From assembly GCA_002414705.1 (NCBI GenBank), contig DIAL01000032.1:51680-71689 (forward strand): a stretch of DNA of 20,010 bases, in the 5' to 3' direction. Below are positions 7,131 through 15,687 of this stretch, piece after piece. Position 1 is the first letter of the stretch. Every line of letters starts with the position of its first letter. The notes under the pieces were generated by a model. That model had not been told where the DNA came from. It was given only the letters and a program-made list of their open reading frames with translations, and made no database searches. A program made the translations under genes and the position numbers. Origin of the DNA: Flavobacteriaceae bacterium UBA5079 (GTDB lineage Bacteria; Bacteroidota; Bacteroidia; Flavobacteriales; Flavobacteriaceae).

Positions 7131-7958
7131 ATGTTACGACTAGTCAATTTAGAATTGCAAAAACTGCTATTAAGCAGAACCAATAAAATTCTCATATTTA
7201 TATCTTTTATTCTACCATTTACGGTTTTAGTATTATCGTCTATTAAAATAAATTTTTTCGGGTTTTTTACTTTAGAATTAGGTGAATTGGGCATTTTTAA
7301 TTTCCCATTAATCTGGCACATTACCACATTTTTTGCTTCTTATTTCAAATTTTTCTTTGCTATTGTAGTGGTTAGCATGATTGGTAATGAATATAGTAAC
7401 AAAACAATCAAACAAAATTTAATAGACGGTTTAAGTAAAAAAGAGTTTATACTCTCCAAATTTTACACCATTGTTTTTTTCTCATTATTTGCAACAGTTC
7501 TAATTGCTGTAGCTTCTTTTATAATCGGTATGTACTATTCGAGTTATACCGAAGCCAGTATCATTTTTAGAGAAACTGAATTCTTGTTAGCCTACTTTAT
7601 AAAACTTGTTGGCTTTTTTACACTCTGTTTGTTTTTTGCAATGCTTTTAAGACGATCAGCCTTTGCTTTAGCATTTTTATTCGTGCTTTATATAGTGGAA
7701 TGGCTTGTTTTCTGGGGAGCTTACGAAATTTTCGGAAGTTCAGAAACGGCTTTCAAAGTTAAAAACTTTATGCCATTGGAATCTATGTACAAATTAATTG
7801 ACCAACCTATTCAACGTATTATGATGACCAAATTCCCTGGAAAAGAAGATTTAGCCTATGACTATGCTGTGCATTGGTATGAAATTGCTATTGTATTAGG
7901 TTGGACAGCAATATTCGTGTTTTTGTCGTTAAGATTATTAAAGAAGCGAGATTTGTAA
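7131..7958 (+). CDS. ABC-2 type transporter permease
   Basis: A 275-residue inner-membrane protein with about six hydrophobic helices (roughly residues 20-38, 60-83, 108-134, 152-172, 176-198 and 247-268), the usual ABC-2 permease layout. The segment after helix 2, NEYSNKTIKQNLIDGLSKKE, is the coupling-helix motif of this family that contacts the ATPase ('eyr..TikqnLi.GlsR.efl'). The larger external part (about residues 199-245) lies before the last helix. It pairs with the ATPase gene 21 bases upstream. It ends 26 bases before the first adhesin gene, which has its own candidate promoter, so transporter and adhesin may or may not be cotranscribed. Confidence 0.88.
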   Translation: MLRLVNLELQKLLLSRTNKILIFISFILPFTVLVLSSIKINFFGFFTLELGELGIFNFPLIWHITTFFASYFKFFFAIVVVSMIGNEYSNKTIKQNLIDGLSKKEFILSKFYTIVFFSLFATVLIAVASFIIGMYYSSYTEASIIFRETEFLLAYFIKLVGFFTLCLFFAMLLRRSAFALAFLFVLYIVEWLVFWGAYEIFGSSETAFKVKNFMPLESMYKLIDQPIQRIMMTKFPGKEDLAYDYAVHWYEIAIVLGWTAIFVFLSLRLLKKRDL

Positions 7959-7966
7959 TATATTTG
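7959..7966 (+). promoter_or_regulatory. Candidate -7 promoter element for the first adhesin gene
   Basis: TATATTTG begins at the base after the permease stop codon and equals the most common Bacteroidota -7 sequence. The expected transcription start (about 7973) is some 12 bases before the ATG at 7985. There is no clear -33 TTG at 19-21 bases upstream, so strength is uncertain. The element overlaps the left arm of the inverted repeat 7962-7986. Confidence 0.4.
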
Positions 7967-7986
7967 GATAATATTGCTATCCAAAT
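7962..7986 (+). promoter_or_regulatory. Inverted repeat covering the start codon of the first adhesin gene
   Basis: ATTTGGATA (7962-7970) and TATCCAAAT (7978-7986) form a 9-bp perfect inverted repeat with a 7-base loop. The right arm includes the A and T of the ATG at 7985. In an mRNA reading through from the ABC operon it would fold and mask the start codon. An mRNA starting from the -7 element above would lack the left arm and stay open. It could instead be an operator. Confidence 0.45.
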
Positions 7987-10900
7987 GAAAAAAATACTCT
8001 TTTACGCGTTTTTACTCTGTGTTTCAATTACATTTAGTCAACAACAAGCTGCCAATTGGTATTTTGGTGAAAACGCCGGAATTCAGTTTGCTGCAGATGG
8101 AACTGTTACCGCTTTAGATGATGGTCGACTGGACACTGTTGAAGGTTGCTCATCCATATCCGATAATAATGGAAATTTACTATTCTATACAGAGGGAAAT
8201 GTAGTTTACAATAGGCAACATAATCTCATGCAGAATGGTACAGGCCTTTTGGGTGATTTTTCCAGTTCTCAATCAGCTATTGTAGTTCCCAAACCAGATG
8301 ATACAAATATTTACTACATTTTTACGGTAGGCTCCAACCAATCTCTAACTGGGTTGAAATATTCTGTAGTTGATATGACTTTAGATTCTGGACTGGGTGC
8401 CATTACAAGAAAAAATACTAATTTGTTGTCACAGTCCGCTGAAAAAATTGCCGCTGTTTTGAAAGACTGTGAAACTGGTTCCATCTGGGTTATTGGTTAT
8501 TCCAATTTTAACGGTGCGTTTTCCAATCCAAATACTGTCAATCTAGATACGTTTCATGCTTTTGAAATTACAAATACAGGTGTCAATGCAACCGCAATAA
8601 AATCAAGTTTTAACTCATTAAATGTTAACGACTTAAGAGGATATCTTAAACTATCACCTGATGGCACTAAAGTAGCCTGTGCCAATATGAGTGATGGCCT
8701 TCATCTTTTTGATTTTGATGTAGCAACCGGAATGTTAAGTAATAGACAGAGCTTATCAATTTCCGGACCTAATAATAGCCCTTATGGTGCAGAATTTTCG
8801 CCAAACTCTGAAATTCTATATGTTACGGCTTCAAATGATAATTTTGGTCCTACTAGTGGAAACCCTAGCGCTCATCAATCCGTACTGGTTCAGTTTGACT
8901 TAAATGCTGCAAACATTAGTAATTCAGCTATTGTTATAGATAGTAGAAACTTATACCGAAGTGCTTTACAATTAGGTCCTAATGGTAAAATATACCGCTC
9001 TATGTCTGAAACTTATGACAGAGGACTTCCTTTTTTGAGTGTTATTAATAATCCAAATCAAATTGGCCCAACCTGTGATTATGAGCATAACGCTGTTTCA
9101 TTAGGACAGAATAATTCAACTCAAGGACTTCCGCCTTTTATTGCATCCTTTTTTACTGAAAAGATAGATATTATTGGTAACGGAACCGAAACAACCTTTT
9201 TACCACTATGTACTGGTGATACATTTACTTTGACAGCTGACGATATTCCAGGTGCTACTTATGTTTGGACTAAAGATGATCTTCCACTAGCCGAATCTGA
9301 CTTTGATTTAGTTATTACCGAAGCGGGAACCTATAATTTAATTATTGATTTAAATAATGGAGATTGTAACCGCTTGGAAGGTGAGGCAGTTGTAGCATAT
9401 TTTGACATTCCAGTGGCAAATCCTGTTAACAAATTAAATACCTGTGGTAGTAGTTTTAATGTTAGTATCGATTTAACCACTCAAGATACTACGGTTCTGG
9501 GCACACAAGACACATCAGTTTATGGTGTTCATTATTTTGAGAATCAAATAGATGCAGACGCTAACGAAAATGAAATTAGAGGCACATATAATACACGAAA
9601 TAGATTAACTACTATTTATGCACGGATTCAAAATGAAAGAAATCCGAATTGCTATGATATAACAACTTTTGAAGTGGAAGTTTTTATACAACCAATTGCT
9701 AATTCTATAAGTAATCAAACATGGTGTGATGATGATACAGATGGAGATGCTACAAATGGTCAGGCAGATATTGATCTATTAGATTTTAATGCCTTAGTGT
9801 TAGGTACTCAAAATCCTGCAGATTTCACAGTTAGCTATCATGGCTCACTAGCGAATGCAGAATCTGGCATGATGCCACTGCCAGATATTTATGAAAACCA
9901 AACCCCTTTTCAAGAAGAAATATTTGTTCGTATAGAAAATGTGTTAAATACAGATTGCTATAGTACTTCATCTTTTGAAGTGACAATAAACCCTTTACCT
10001 CCATCCTTTAATAGTAGTTTGGTTCAATGTGATGAAGATGGCGTTATCGATGGAAGAACCAGTTTTAATTTAGATGAAGCTTTTGATGCCTTATCAGGAA
10101 ATTCTGCTACGGTGTCCATAGAATATTATGACAATACAACAGATGCCGACAATGGAAATGATGCCATAAATCCTTTAGGTTACATTAACACGAGTAATCC
10201 AGAAATTGTTATTGCCAAAGTTATTAACAACACAACGCTTTGTTATAGTCTTTCTGAATTATCACTAGAGGTCAGTACCACGCAAATAAGCAATTATCAA
10301 GCGCCTGACGTATGTGACGAATTAGATTCGGAAGATGGTATAAATACCTTTGATTTAAATGCTATTTCAGCTGCCATTCAACAAGCGAACAGTATCACAT
10401 TCCCAGTAACCTATTATGAAAATTACAATGATGCTTTGTTAGAACAAAACGCATTAACAACACCTTTTGAAAATACTACACCATACAACCAAACCATTTA
10501 TTCGCGTGTTGAAAACAACAATGCCTGTTATGGTATTGGTGAAGTAACGCTTACTATTAGTGCAAGACCGGAATTAGAAGGAGATGAAAGTGTGCTCTAT
10601 TGTTTAAACACATTTCCAGATACTATTATTTTAGATGCAGGTATTTTGAATGATTCGCCTAACAACTATACATTTTCATGGTCTTCTGGACAGACTACTA
10701 ATGAAATTTCCATTAACGAAATTGGAACCTATACAGTAACAGCTACTAATGGATCTGGATGTACGCAAACACGATCTATTACCGTTGAACCTTCTAACAT
10801 TGCAACAATTGAAACCATTACAGTTCAAGATGCACTTCGTGGTAATAATACCATAACCGTTATTGTGTCTGGTGAAGGTGAGTATGAATATGCCCTTTTT

Positions 10901-11296
10901 GATGGTTCAGGACTATTGTATGCATCCTATCAATCAAGTAATGAATTTACCAATGTAGATCCAGGAATTTACACGGTTAGCATTCGGGATATTAAAAATA
11001 ATTGTGGCATTGTGGAAGATATGGTTTCCGTTATTGGATTTCCAAATGTATTCACACCAAATGGAGATGGAACTAATGATACTTGGAATGTTGAAGGTGT
11101 AACAGCACTTTTTCAACCAAGCACACGTGTTTTAATTTTTAACCGTTACGGAAAATTACTTAAAGAATTAAGCCCTTTAAATGGTGGTTGGGATGGCACA
11201 TATAATGGTGAAATCATGCCAAATGATGACTATTGGTTTACAGTAAAACTACAAGATGGTCGTATATTTAAAAGTCATTTTACTTTAAAACGCTAG
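7985..11296 (+). CDS. T9SS type B sorted surface protein, beta-propeller N-terminus with four 95-residue repeats
   Basis: A 1103-residue exported protein. The ATG at 7985 starts a clear signal peptide (MKKILFYAFLLCVSITFS, mature N-terminus QQQAANW); a frame-extending ATG at 7901 lies inside the permease gene and would bury it. Residues about 20-400 are beta-propeller-like (AANWYFG; QSAIVVPKPDDTNIYYIFTV; LKLSPDGTKVAC; EFSPNSEILYVT). An Ig-like domain follows (about 405-480), then four repeats with first Cys at 487, 581, 682 and 777. Next come an Ig-like domain (from C873, with WSSGQTTNEISINEIGTYTV), a SprB-repeat-like segment (YEYALFDGSG to VSIRDIKNNCG) and the gliding/T9SS type B C-terminal domain (1017-1103, NVFTPNGDGTNDTWNV to the end). 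This domain is known to direct export and surface attachment through the type IX system. Likely an adhesin or gliding-associated surface protein; the ligand is unknown. It is a paralogue of the next gene, 4 bases downstream. Confidence 0.88.
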   Translation: MKKILFYAFLLCVSITFSQQQAANWYFGENAGIQFAADGTVTALDDGRLDTVEGCSSISDNNGNLLFYTEGNVVYNRQHNLMQNGTGLLGDFSSSQSAIVVPKPDDTNIYYIFTVGSNQSLTGLKYSVVDMTLDSGLGAITRKNTNLLSQSAEKIAAVLKDCETGSIWVIGYSNFNGAFSNPNTVNLDTFHAFEITNTGVNATAIKSSFNSLNVNDLRGYLKLSPDGTKVACANMSDGLHLFDFDVATGMLSNRQSLSISGPNNSPYGAEFSPNSEILYVTASNDNFGPTSGNPSAHQSVLVQFDLNAANISNSAIVIDSRNLYRSALQLGPNGKIYRSMSETYDRGLPFLSVINNPNQIGPTCDYEHNAVSLGQNNSTQGLPPFIASFFTEKIDIIGNGTETTFLPLCTGDTFTLTADDIPGATYVWTKDDLPLAESDFDLVITEAGTYNLIIDLNNGDCNRLEGEAVVAYFDIPVANPVNKLNTCGSSFNVSIDLTTQDTTVLGTQDTSVYGVHYFENQIDADANENEIRGTYNTRNRLTTIYARIQNERNPNCYDITTFEVEVFIQPIANSISNQTWCDDDTDGDATNGQADIDLLDFNALVLGTQNPADFTVSYHGSLANAESGMMPLPDIYENQTPFQEEIFVRIENVLNTDCYSTSSFEVTINPLPPSFNSSLVQCDEDGVIDGRTSFNLDEAFDALSGNSATVSIEYYDNTTDADNGNDAINPLGYINTSNPEIVIAKVINNTTLCYSLSELSLEVSTTQISNYQAPDVCDELDSEDGINTFDLNAISAAIQQANSITFPVTYYENYNDALLEQNALTTPFENTTPYNQTIYSRVENNNACYGIGEVTLTISARPELEGDESVLYCLNTFPDTIILDAGILNDSPNNYTFSWSSGQTTNEISINEIGTYTVTATNGSGCTQTRSITVEPSNIATIETITVQDALRGNNTITVIVSGEGEYEYALFDGSGLLYASYQSSNEFTNVDPGIYTVSIRDIKNNCGIVEDMVSVIGFPNVFTPNGDGTNDTWNVEGVTALFQPSTRVLIFNRYGKLLKELSPLNGGWDGTYNGEIMPNDDYWFTVKLQDGRIFKSHFTLKR
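9431..10585 (+). repeat. Four protein-coding tandem repeats of about 95 residues in the first adhesin
   Basis: First cysteines fall at codons 9443, 9725, 10028 and 10313, spacing 94-101 residues. Units follow the pattern Cys-acidic-FDL...VTYxE...DA...NP...Y-x-N...IYxRVEN...CY. The DNA is not conserved between units, so selection appears to act on the protein. The same unit occurs in the next three genes. Confidence 0.75.
11033..11296 (+). repeat. Copy 1 of a 264-bp direct repeat encoding the type B sorting domain
   Basis: Aligned without gaps to 13431-13694 (offset 2398) I count 23 mismatches in 264 bases, about 91% identity, with an exact 63-base match at 11134-11196. It encodes the last 87 residues and stop of the first adhesin. 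Confidence 0.9.
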
Positions 11297-11300
11297 TACC

Positions 11301-13694
11301 TTGAATACACAAATAAAAAGTATTGTTTTTATCCTTACTATTTGGATATCTGCTTTTAGCTATGCTCAAAATGAAGCCGCTAATTGGTATTTTGGTAATG
11401 GTGCTGGTTTAAATTTTAATTTTGGATACCCTGTGCCTGTTCAAGGCGGTTTAATTGACACGCCTGAGGGTTGCTCCACTATTTCAGACAGACTTGGTAA
11501 TTTACAATTCTATTCAGATGGTATAACGGTTTGGACTCGCGAGCATACAATTATGCAAAATGGTACAGATTTATTGGGTAACAAATCGTCAACCCAATCT
11601 GCTCTAATAGTTCCAAACCCAGATAACGACAATATCTATTATATTTTTACAGTTGATGATCGTGCTGGTGTTAGCGGATTGAGATATTCAGAAATTAATA
11701 TAACATTAGCAAATGGTTTGGGAGCTGTAACCGCAAACAAAAATATTTTATTGTCAGATCCTGTTACAGAAAAAATAACGGCTATTGAAAGTTCTGACGG
11801 AAGAAGTATTTGGGTTATAGCTCATAAATGGGGTAGTAATGAATTTATATCATACCTAGTAACAGACACAGGTGTCAATATAAACCCTGTTATAAGTGCA
11901 GTTGGATCTGCCCATCAAGGCGATATTAATAACACCATTGGCTATTTAAAAGCCTCTCCAAATCGAGAAAAAATTGCTTCCGTTAAATCGTATTCAGACA
12001 ATGAAACACAAGTGTTTGATTTTGATTCATCAACAGGTGTTTTATCAAATCCAATTACAATAGCAAATTATATCTCGGATGATTTTGGACCCTATGGTTG
12101 TGAGTTTTCGCCAGATAGTAATATTTTATATGTTTCTGAAATTGATAGAGGGAATGCATTTTCAAAAATTCATCAATACGATTTAACACAACCAAATCAA
12201 GCTGCTATTATAAATTCAGATGTTATAATTGCTCAAGAATCAAATGCACAATTAGGAGCTTTACAACAAGCCCTTGATGGTAGAATTTATGTTGCAGTAA
12301 AGGATGGCGGATCATTAGCTGTAATTACGAATCCCAATACGCTTGGTCTTGGTGCAAATTTTGAGATGAATAGTGTATTTCTAGATGGAAATATATGTCA
12401 ATATGGTCTTCCTCCTTTTATTCAATCTTACTTTTTTGCTACCAACGTTTTTAGAAACACATGCTTTGGAGATAGTACAGAGTTTACTATAAACACCTCT
12501 ACAATTATTGACGGCATTACATGGGATTTTGGTGATCCAACCTCGGGAGCAAATAATACATCTACTAGTTTGAATCCAACCCATGTGTACTCTAACATAG
12601 GAGAATACGTTGTAACAATAACCATTGATACCGAAGGAGAAACTCAAGTTATATTCAGGACTTTAACCATTTCTGAACAACCAGATCCTTTAATTTTAGA
12701 TCCATTAATTGGTTGTGAAACAACTAATGGTGTTACATTTTTTAATCTAGTAACAGCAATACCGGATAATATTGCCACAAACCCAAATATAGGGATTGCT
12801 TTCTATGAGAATATTACAGATGCCGAAAATAGATTAAATGCAATTAATAATGTTACAAATTATGAAAGCACATCCAATCCACAAATCATTTATATTAGAC
12901 TACAAAATATTTCAAGCGCTGATTGTTTCAGTATAAGCGAACTAGAATTAATTACTGCATTAAGACCTTTAATTGAGGAAAGCGAAGCGGTTTTCTTTTG
13001 TGAAAACTCTAATGATGATTCTGTTATAATTGATGTAGGCACTTTAGATGGCCCAATTTCTGACTATAGCTTTCTTTGGCTTGAATCCCTTGAGACAACA
13101 CCAGAAATAACGGTTCAAAATCAAGGTGAATATATTGTTAGAATAACACCTAATGCTACAATAACAACAGAAAATCCAGATGGTTGTTTTGCCGAACGTA
13201 TAGTTACCGTTAGCTCTTCCAGTATAGCAACAATTACTGACATAAATGTGTTTAATGAAAGTGCAGCAACTATTATGGTCATTGGATCGGGAGAATATGA
13301 GTATGCTTTGGATGACATAAACGGACCCTATCAAGATGGATCCACTTTTACAAATATTGAAGCCGGTTTACATACCGTTTACGTGCGAGATAAAAATGAA
13401 TGTGGTATAACCCAAGATAATTTTGCAATTATTGGATTTCCAAAAATTTTCACACCAAATGGAGACGGAACTAATGACACTTGGAATGTTAAAGGTGTAT
13501 CAACACTTTTTCAACCAAGTACACGTGTTCAAATTTTTAACCGTTACGGAAAATTACTTAAAGAATTAAGCCCTTTAAATGGTGGTTGGGATGGTACTTA
13601 TAATGGTGAAGTTATGCCAAATGATGATTATTGGTTTTCTGTAAAACTGCAAGATGGTCGTATATTTAAAAGTCATTTTACATTAAAGCGATAA
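11301..13694 (+). CDS. T9SS type B sorted surface protein, beta-propeller N-terminus with PKD domain
   Basis: A 797-residue paralogue of the preceding gene, starting at TTG four bases after its stop. No in-frame ATG exists in the signal peptide (MNTQIKSIVFILTIWISAFSYA, then QNEAANWYFG), so TTG is taken as start and translational coupling is likely. Residues about 22-385 repeat the propeller-like region of the neighbour (LIDTPEGCSTISD; STQSALIVPNPDNDNIYYIF; CEFSPDSNILYVSE). A PKD domain follows, with WDFGDP at 408 and HVYSNIGEYVVTI. Then come one 95-residue repeat (C472), an Ig-like domain (from C567), a SprB-like segment (YEYALDDINGPYQDG to VYVRDKNECG) and the type B sorting domain (711-797, IFTPNGDGTNDTWNV). 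The sorting domain differs from the neighbour's at only 8 residues, whereas the middle region is differently assembled. Role inferred as surface adhesin; ligand unknown. Confidence 0.88.
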   Translation: MNTQIKSIVFILTIWISAFSYAQNEAANWYFGNGAGLNFNFGYPVPVQGGLIDTPEGCSTISDRLGNLQFYSDGITVWTREHTIMQNGTDLLGNKSSTQSALIVPNPDNDNIYYIFTVDDRAGVSGLRYSEINITLANGLGAVTANKNILLSDPVTEKITAIESSDGRSIWVIAHKWGSNEFISYLVTDTGVNINPVISAVGSAHQGDINNTIGYLKASPNREKIASVKSYSDNETQVFDFDSSTGVLSNPITIANYISDDFGPYGCEFSPDSNILYVSEIDRGNAFSKIHQYDLTQPNQAAIINSDVIIAQESNAQLGALQQALDGRIYVAVKDGGSLAVITNPNTLGLGANFEMNSVFLDGNICQYGLPPFIQSYFFATNVFRNTCFGDSTEFTINTSTIIDGITWDFGDPTSGANNTSTSLNPTHVYSNIGEYVVTITIDTEGETQVIFRTLTISEQPDPLILDPLIGCETTNGVTFFNLVTAIPDNIATNPNIGIAFYENITDAENRLNAINNVTNYESTSNPQIIYIRLQNISSADCFSISELELITALRPLIEESEAVFFCENSNDDSVIIDVGTLDGPISDYSFLWLESLETTPEITVQNQGEYIVRITPNATITTENPDGCFAERIVTVSSSSIATITDINVFNESAATIMVIGSGEYEYALDDINGPYQDGSTFTNIEAGLHTVYVRDKNECGITQDNFAIIGFPKIFTPNGDGTNDTWNVKGVSTLFQPSTRVQIFNRYGKLLKELSPLNGGWDGTYNGEVMPNDDYWFSVKLQDGRIFKSHFTLKR
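13431..13694 (+). repeat. Copy 2 of the 264-bp direct repeat encoding the type B sorting domain
   Basis: Second copy of the sorting-domain module at 11033-11296. The 63-base identical core is at 13532-13594. Of the 23 differences, 11 are synonymous or in the stop codon. Confidence 0.9.
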
Positions 13695-13733
13695 GGTTAA
13701 AAAATCGTACATTTAAAACTGTAACTTCGTTTT

Positions 13734-15578
13734 ATGTTTCAGTTAAATAAATACATCTTACTCATCTGTTTTTTTGCTATTTCTATTTCATATAGCCAAG
13801 AAATATCATTATTTCAGCAATATAATGGCAGGTATGATTATCTCGGAATTGGGAATACACTGAATCAATTCGAGAATAATTTAGACCGTAGTTTTTGTGA
13901 AATTTTACCAGAATCTGAAGCCGAATTAAATCTAAATCCGGACTGGAGTATTGTAGCAGCCTATTTATATTGGGCTGGCTCTGGAACTGGAGATACCGAA
14001 GTAAGTTTAAACGGAAACCCGTTTATTGCGGACAACACCTATTTGGTAGACTATAATGATCCTAACTACGGACTCCTCACCTACTTTTCATGCTATACAG
14101 ATATTACAGATTATATTCTTGCAAATGGAAATAATATTTATACGTTTTCTGACATGGACATTTCTGAAACACTTACCTCCAATCCAGGTTATTGTGGAAA
14201 CAGAACAAATTTTGCTGGTTGGAGTATTTATGTTATTTATGAAGATACGAATTTACCAATCAACCAAATAAACCTATTTCAAGGTTTAGAAATTATTAAT
14301 AGGAATGTTCAAGAAAAAATCATTTTGCTCGAAAACATTAATGTTTTAGATAATGAAGGTGCTAAAATTGGTTTTCTAGCTTGGGAAGGTGATGTTAATT
14401 TAGATTATGGTGAATCGCTTTTAATCAACAACAATCAATTATCAAATCCGCCATTAAATCCAGCCAATAACGCGTTTAATGGTACAAATTCTTTTACCGG
14501 AAATGATACATTTTACAATGGTGATTTAGATGTATATAACATTGAAAATAATATAGCTATTGGAGATAATTCCGTTGAAATAAAATTAACCACAGGTGAA
14601 ACGGATGAATTTGGGATTTTAAGAGCCGACTTAATTATATTGAACAACATAATTACCGTTTTAAATAGTCAGCTGCCAGATGCTACTGTGGTTTTAAATG
14701 ACTACAATTTGGAATGTGCTACCAGAAATATCACAATAGATTTTACAGTATATAATAGTAATTCCAATGATATTTTACCAGCTGATACACCCATTGCTTT
14801 TTACGCAGATGAATTTTTGGTTGCCCAAAGCGAAACATTAAACAACATAGTCATTAATGGTTTTGAATCTCAGTCCATAACCATCACCATTCCGGAAACA
14901 ATTCCAGATAATTTTATATTAAGCATTGCTGTTGATGATGCTGGAAGCGGATCTGGTATTATTATCGAGCTAAACGAATTTAATAATATAACGACAGAAA
15001 CCATATCACTTCCTGCTTTTCCTGAAGTCATGCAATTAGATCCCTTGGAAGGTTGTGATGACGGTTTTAATCAAACCATATTTGATTTAACCCAACAATT
15101 ACAGTTTATTGATTATAATTCTTTTGACGAGGTTAGTTATTATTTAACGCAAGAAGACGTCTTTACTGAAGAAAATGCCCTATTAATTCCTGAATATTTT
15201 GAAAACACCTCATCGCCTCAAGAAATTTATATGCGTGTTAATACTGATTTCTGCTTTAATTTTTATAAATTTAATATTCATGTAAAAAATTGTCCGCCTT
15301 ATATTCCCCAAGTCTTCACACCAAATCATGATGGATTTAATGATTGGTTCAACATACAAGGACTTTACAATATTTTTGAAAAACATAAATTATTAATTTA
15401 TAATCGTTGGGGAACTCTAATTTTTGAAGGAAATAATGACAGTGCTTGGGAAGGGAAAGCCAATAGAGGTTTAACGAATCAAGGGAATAAAGTACCTGTA
15501 GGAACGTATTTTTATGTACTTTATTTAAATGATTCAAGTTATAAAAACATAACTGGCTGGGTTTATGTTAATTATTGA
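13734..15578 (+). CDS. T9SS type B sorted surface protein with CARDB-like domain
   Basis: A 614-residue exported protein. Signal peptide MFQLNKYILLICFFAISISYS with mature start QEISLF. Residues about 30-305 form a beta-rich N-terminal domain (WSIVAAYLYWAGSGTGDTEV; NRTNFAGWSIYVIYED) unlike the propellers of the two upstream genes; I do not recognise a named family with confidence. Residues about 315-430 look like a CARDB-type Ig-like domain (DATVVLNDYNLECATRNI; INGFESQSITITIP; ELNEFNNITTETI). One 95-residue repeat begins at C441 (CDDGFNQTIFDL). The C-terminal domain starts near residue 525 (VFTPNHDGFNDWFNIQGL; LLIYNRWGTLIFEG; VPVGTYFYVLYL), a clear but divergent T9SS type B sorting domain. The gene begins 39 bases after the previous stop, on the same strand. 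Function presumably surface attachment; ligand unknown. Confidence 0.85.
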   Translation: MFQLNKYILLICFFAISISYSQEISLFQQYNGRYDYLGIGNTLNQFENNLDRSFCEILPESEAELNLNPDWSIVAAYLYWAGSGTGDTEVSLNGNPFIADNTYLVDYNDPNYGLLTYFSCYTDITDYILANGNNIYTFSDMDISETLTSNPGYCGNRTNFAGWSIYVIYEDTNLPINQINLFQGLEIINRNVQEKIILLENINVLDNEGAKIGFLAWEGDVNLDYGESLLINNNQLSNPPLNPANNAFNGTNSFTGNDTFYNGDLDVYNIENNIAIGDNSVEIKLTTGETDEFGILRADLIILNNIITVLNSQLPDATVVLNDYNLECATRNITIDFTVYNSNSNDILPADTPIAFYADEFLVAQSETLNNIVINGFESQSITITIPETIPDNFILSIAVDDAGSGSGIIIELNEFNNITTETISLPAFPEVMQLDPLEGCDDGFNQTIFDLTQQLQFIDYNSFDEVSYYLTQEDVFTEENALLIPEYFENTSSPQEIYMRVNTDFCFNFYKFNIHVKNCPPYIPQVFTPNHDGFNDWFNIQGLYNIFEKHKLLIYNRWGTLIFEGNNDSAWEGKANRGLTNQGNKVPVGTYFYVLYLNDSSYKNITGWVYVNY

Positions 15579-15610
15579 CACAACACAACAAGTGCATTTA
15601 ACCGGTAAAA

Positions 15611-15642
15611 TTAGCTTTTTATCTGATTAAATTTTACATTTG
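15611..15642 (+). promoter_or_regulatory. Candidate promoter for the choice-of-anchor L adhesin gene
   Basis: TACATTTG (15635-15642) matches TAnnTTTG exactly, and TTAG (15611-15614) lies 20 bases upstream as a partial -33 element. The predicted 5' leader is about 40 bases to the ATG at 15688. An 8-bp inverted repeat, GTAAAATT (15605-15612) and AATTTTAC (15630-15637), overlaps both boxes and could be an operator. The rest of the 109-base gap shows nothing else. Confidence 0.4.
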
Positions 15643-15687
15643 TAATCTTAAAACGAGTTGCAAAAACAGCAGTTTTAACACCTTTAA

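Noticed and set aside
7901..7984. Longer N-terminus for the first adhesin, from ATG 7901
   Set aside because: It overlaps the permease gene by 58 bases and would place 28 residues in front of a clear signal peptide starting at 7985.
12381..13334. Minus-strand open frames of 65-96 residues inside the second adhesin gene
   Set aside because: They are shadows of a strongly supported plus-strand coding sequence, with Cys/Ile-rich unconvincing composition and no homology-like motifs.
13695..13733. Promoter for the third adhesin gene (TAACTTCG at 13722-13729)
   Set aside because: It has one mismatch to the -7 consensus, no -33 partner and would give an almost leaderless mRNA. Cotranscription with the upstream gene is as likely.
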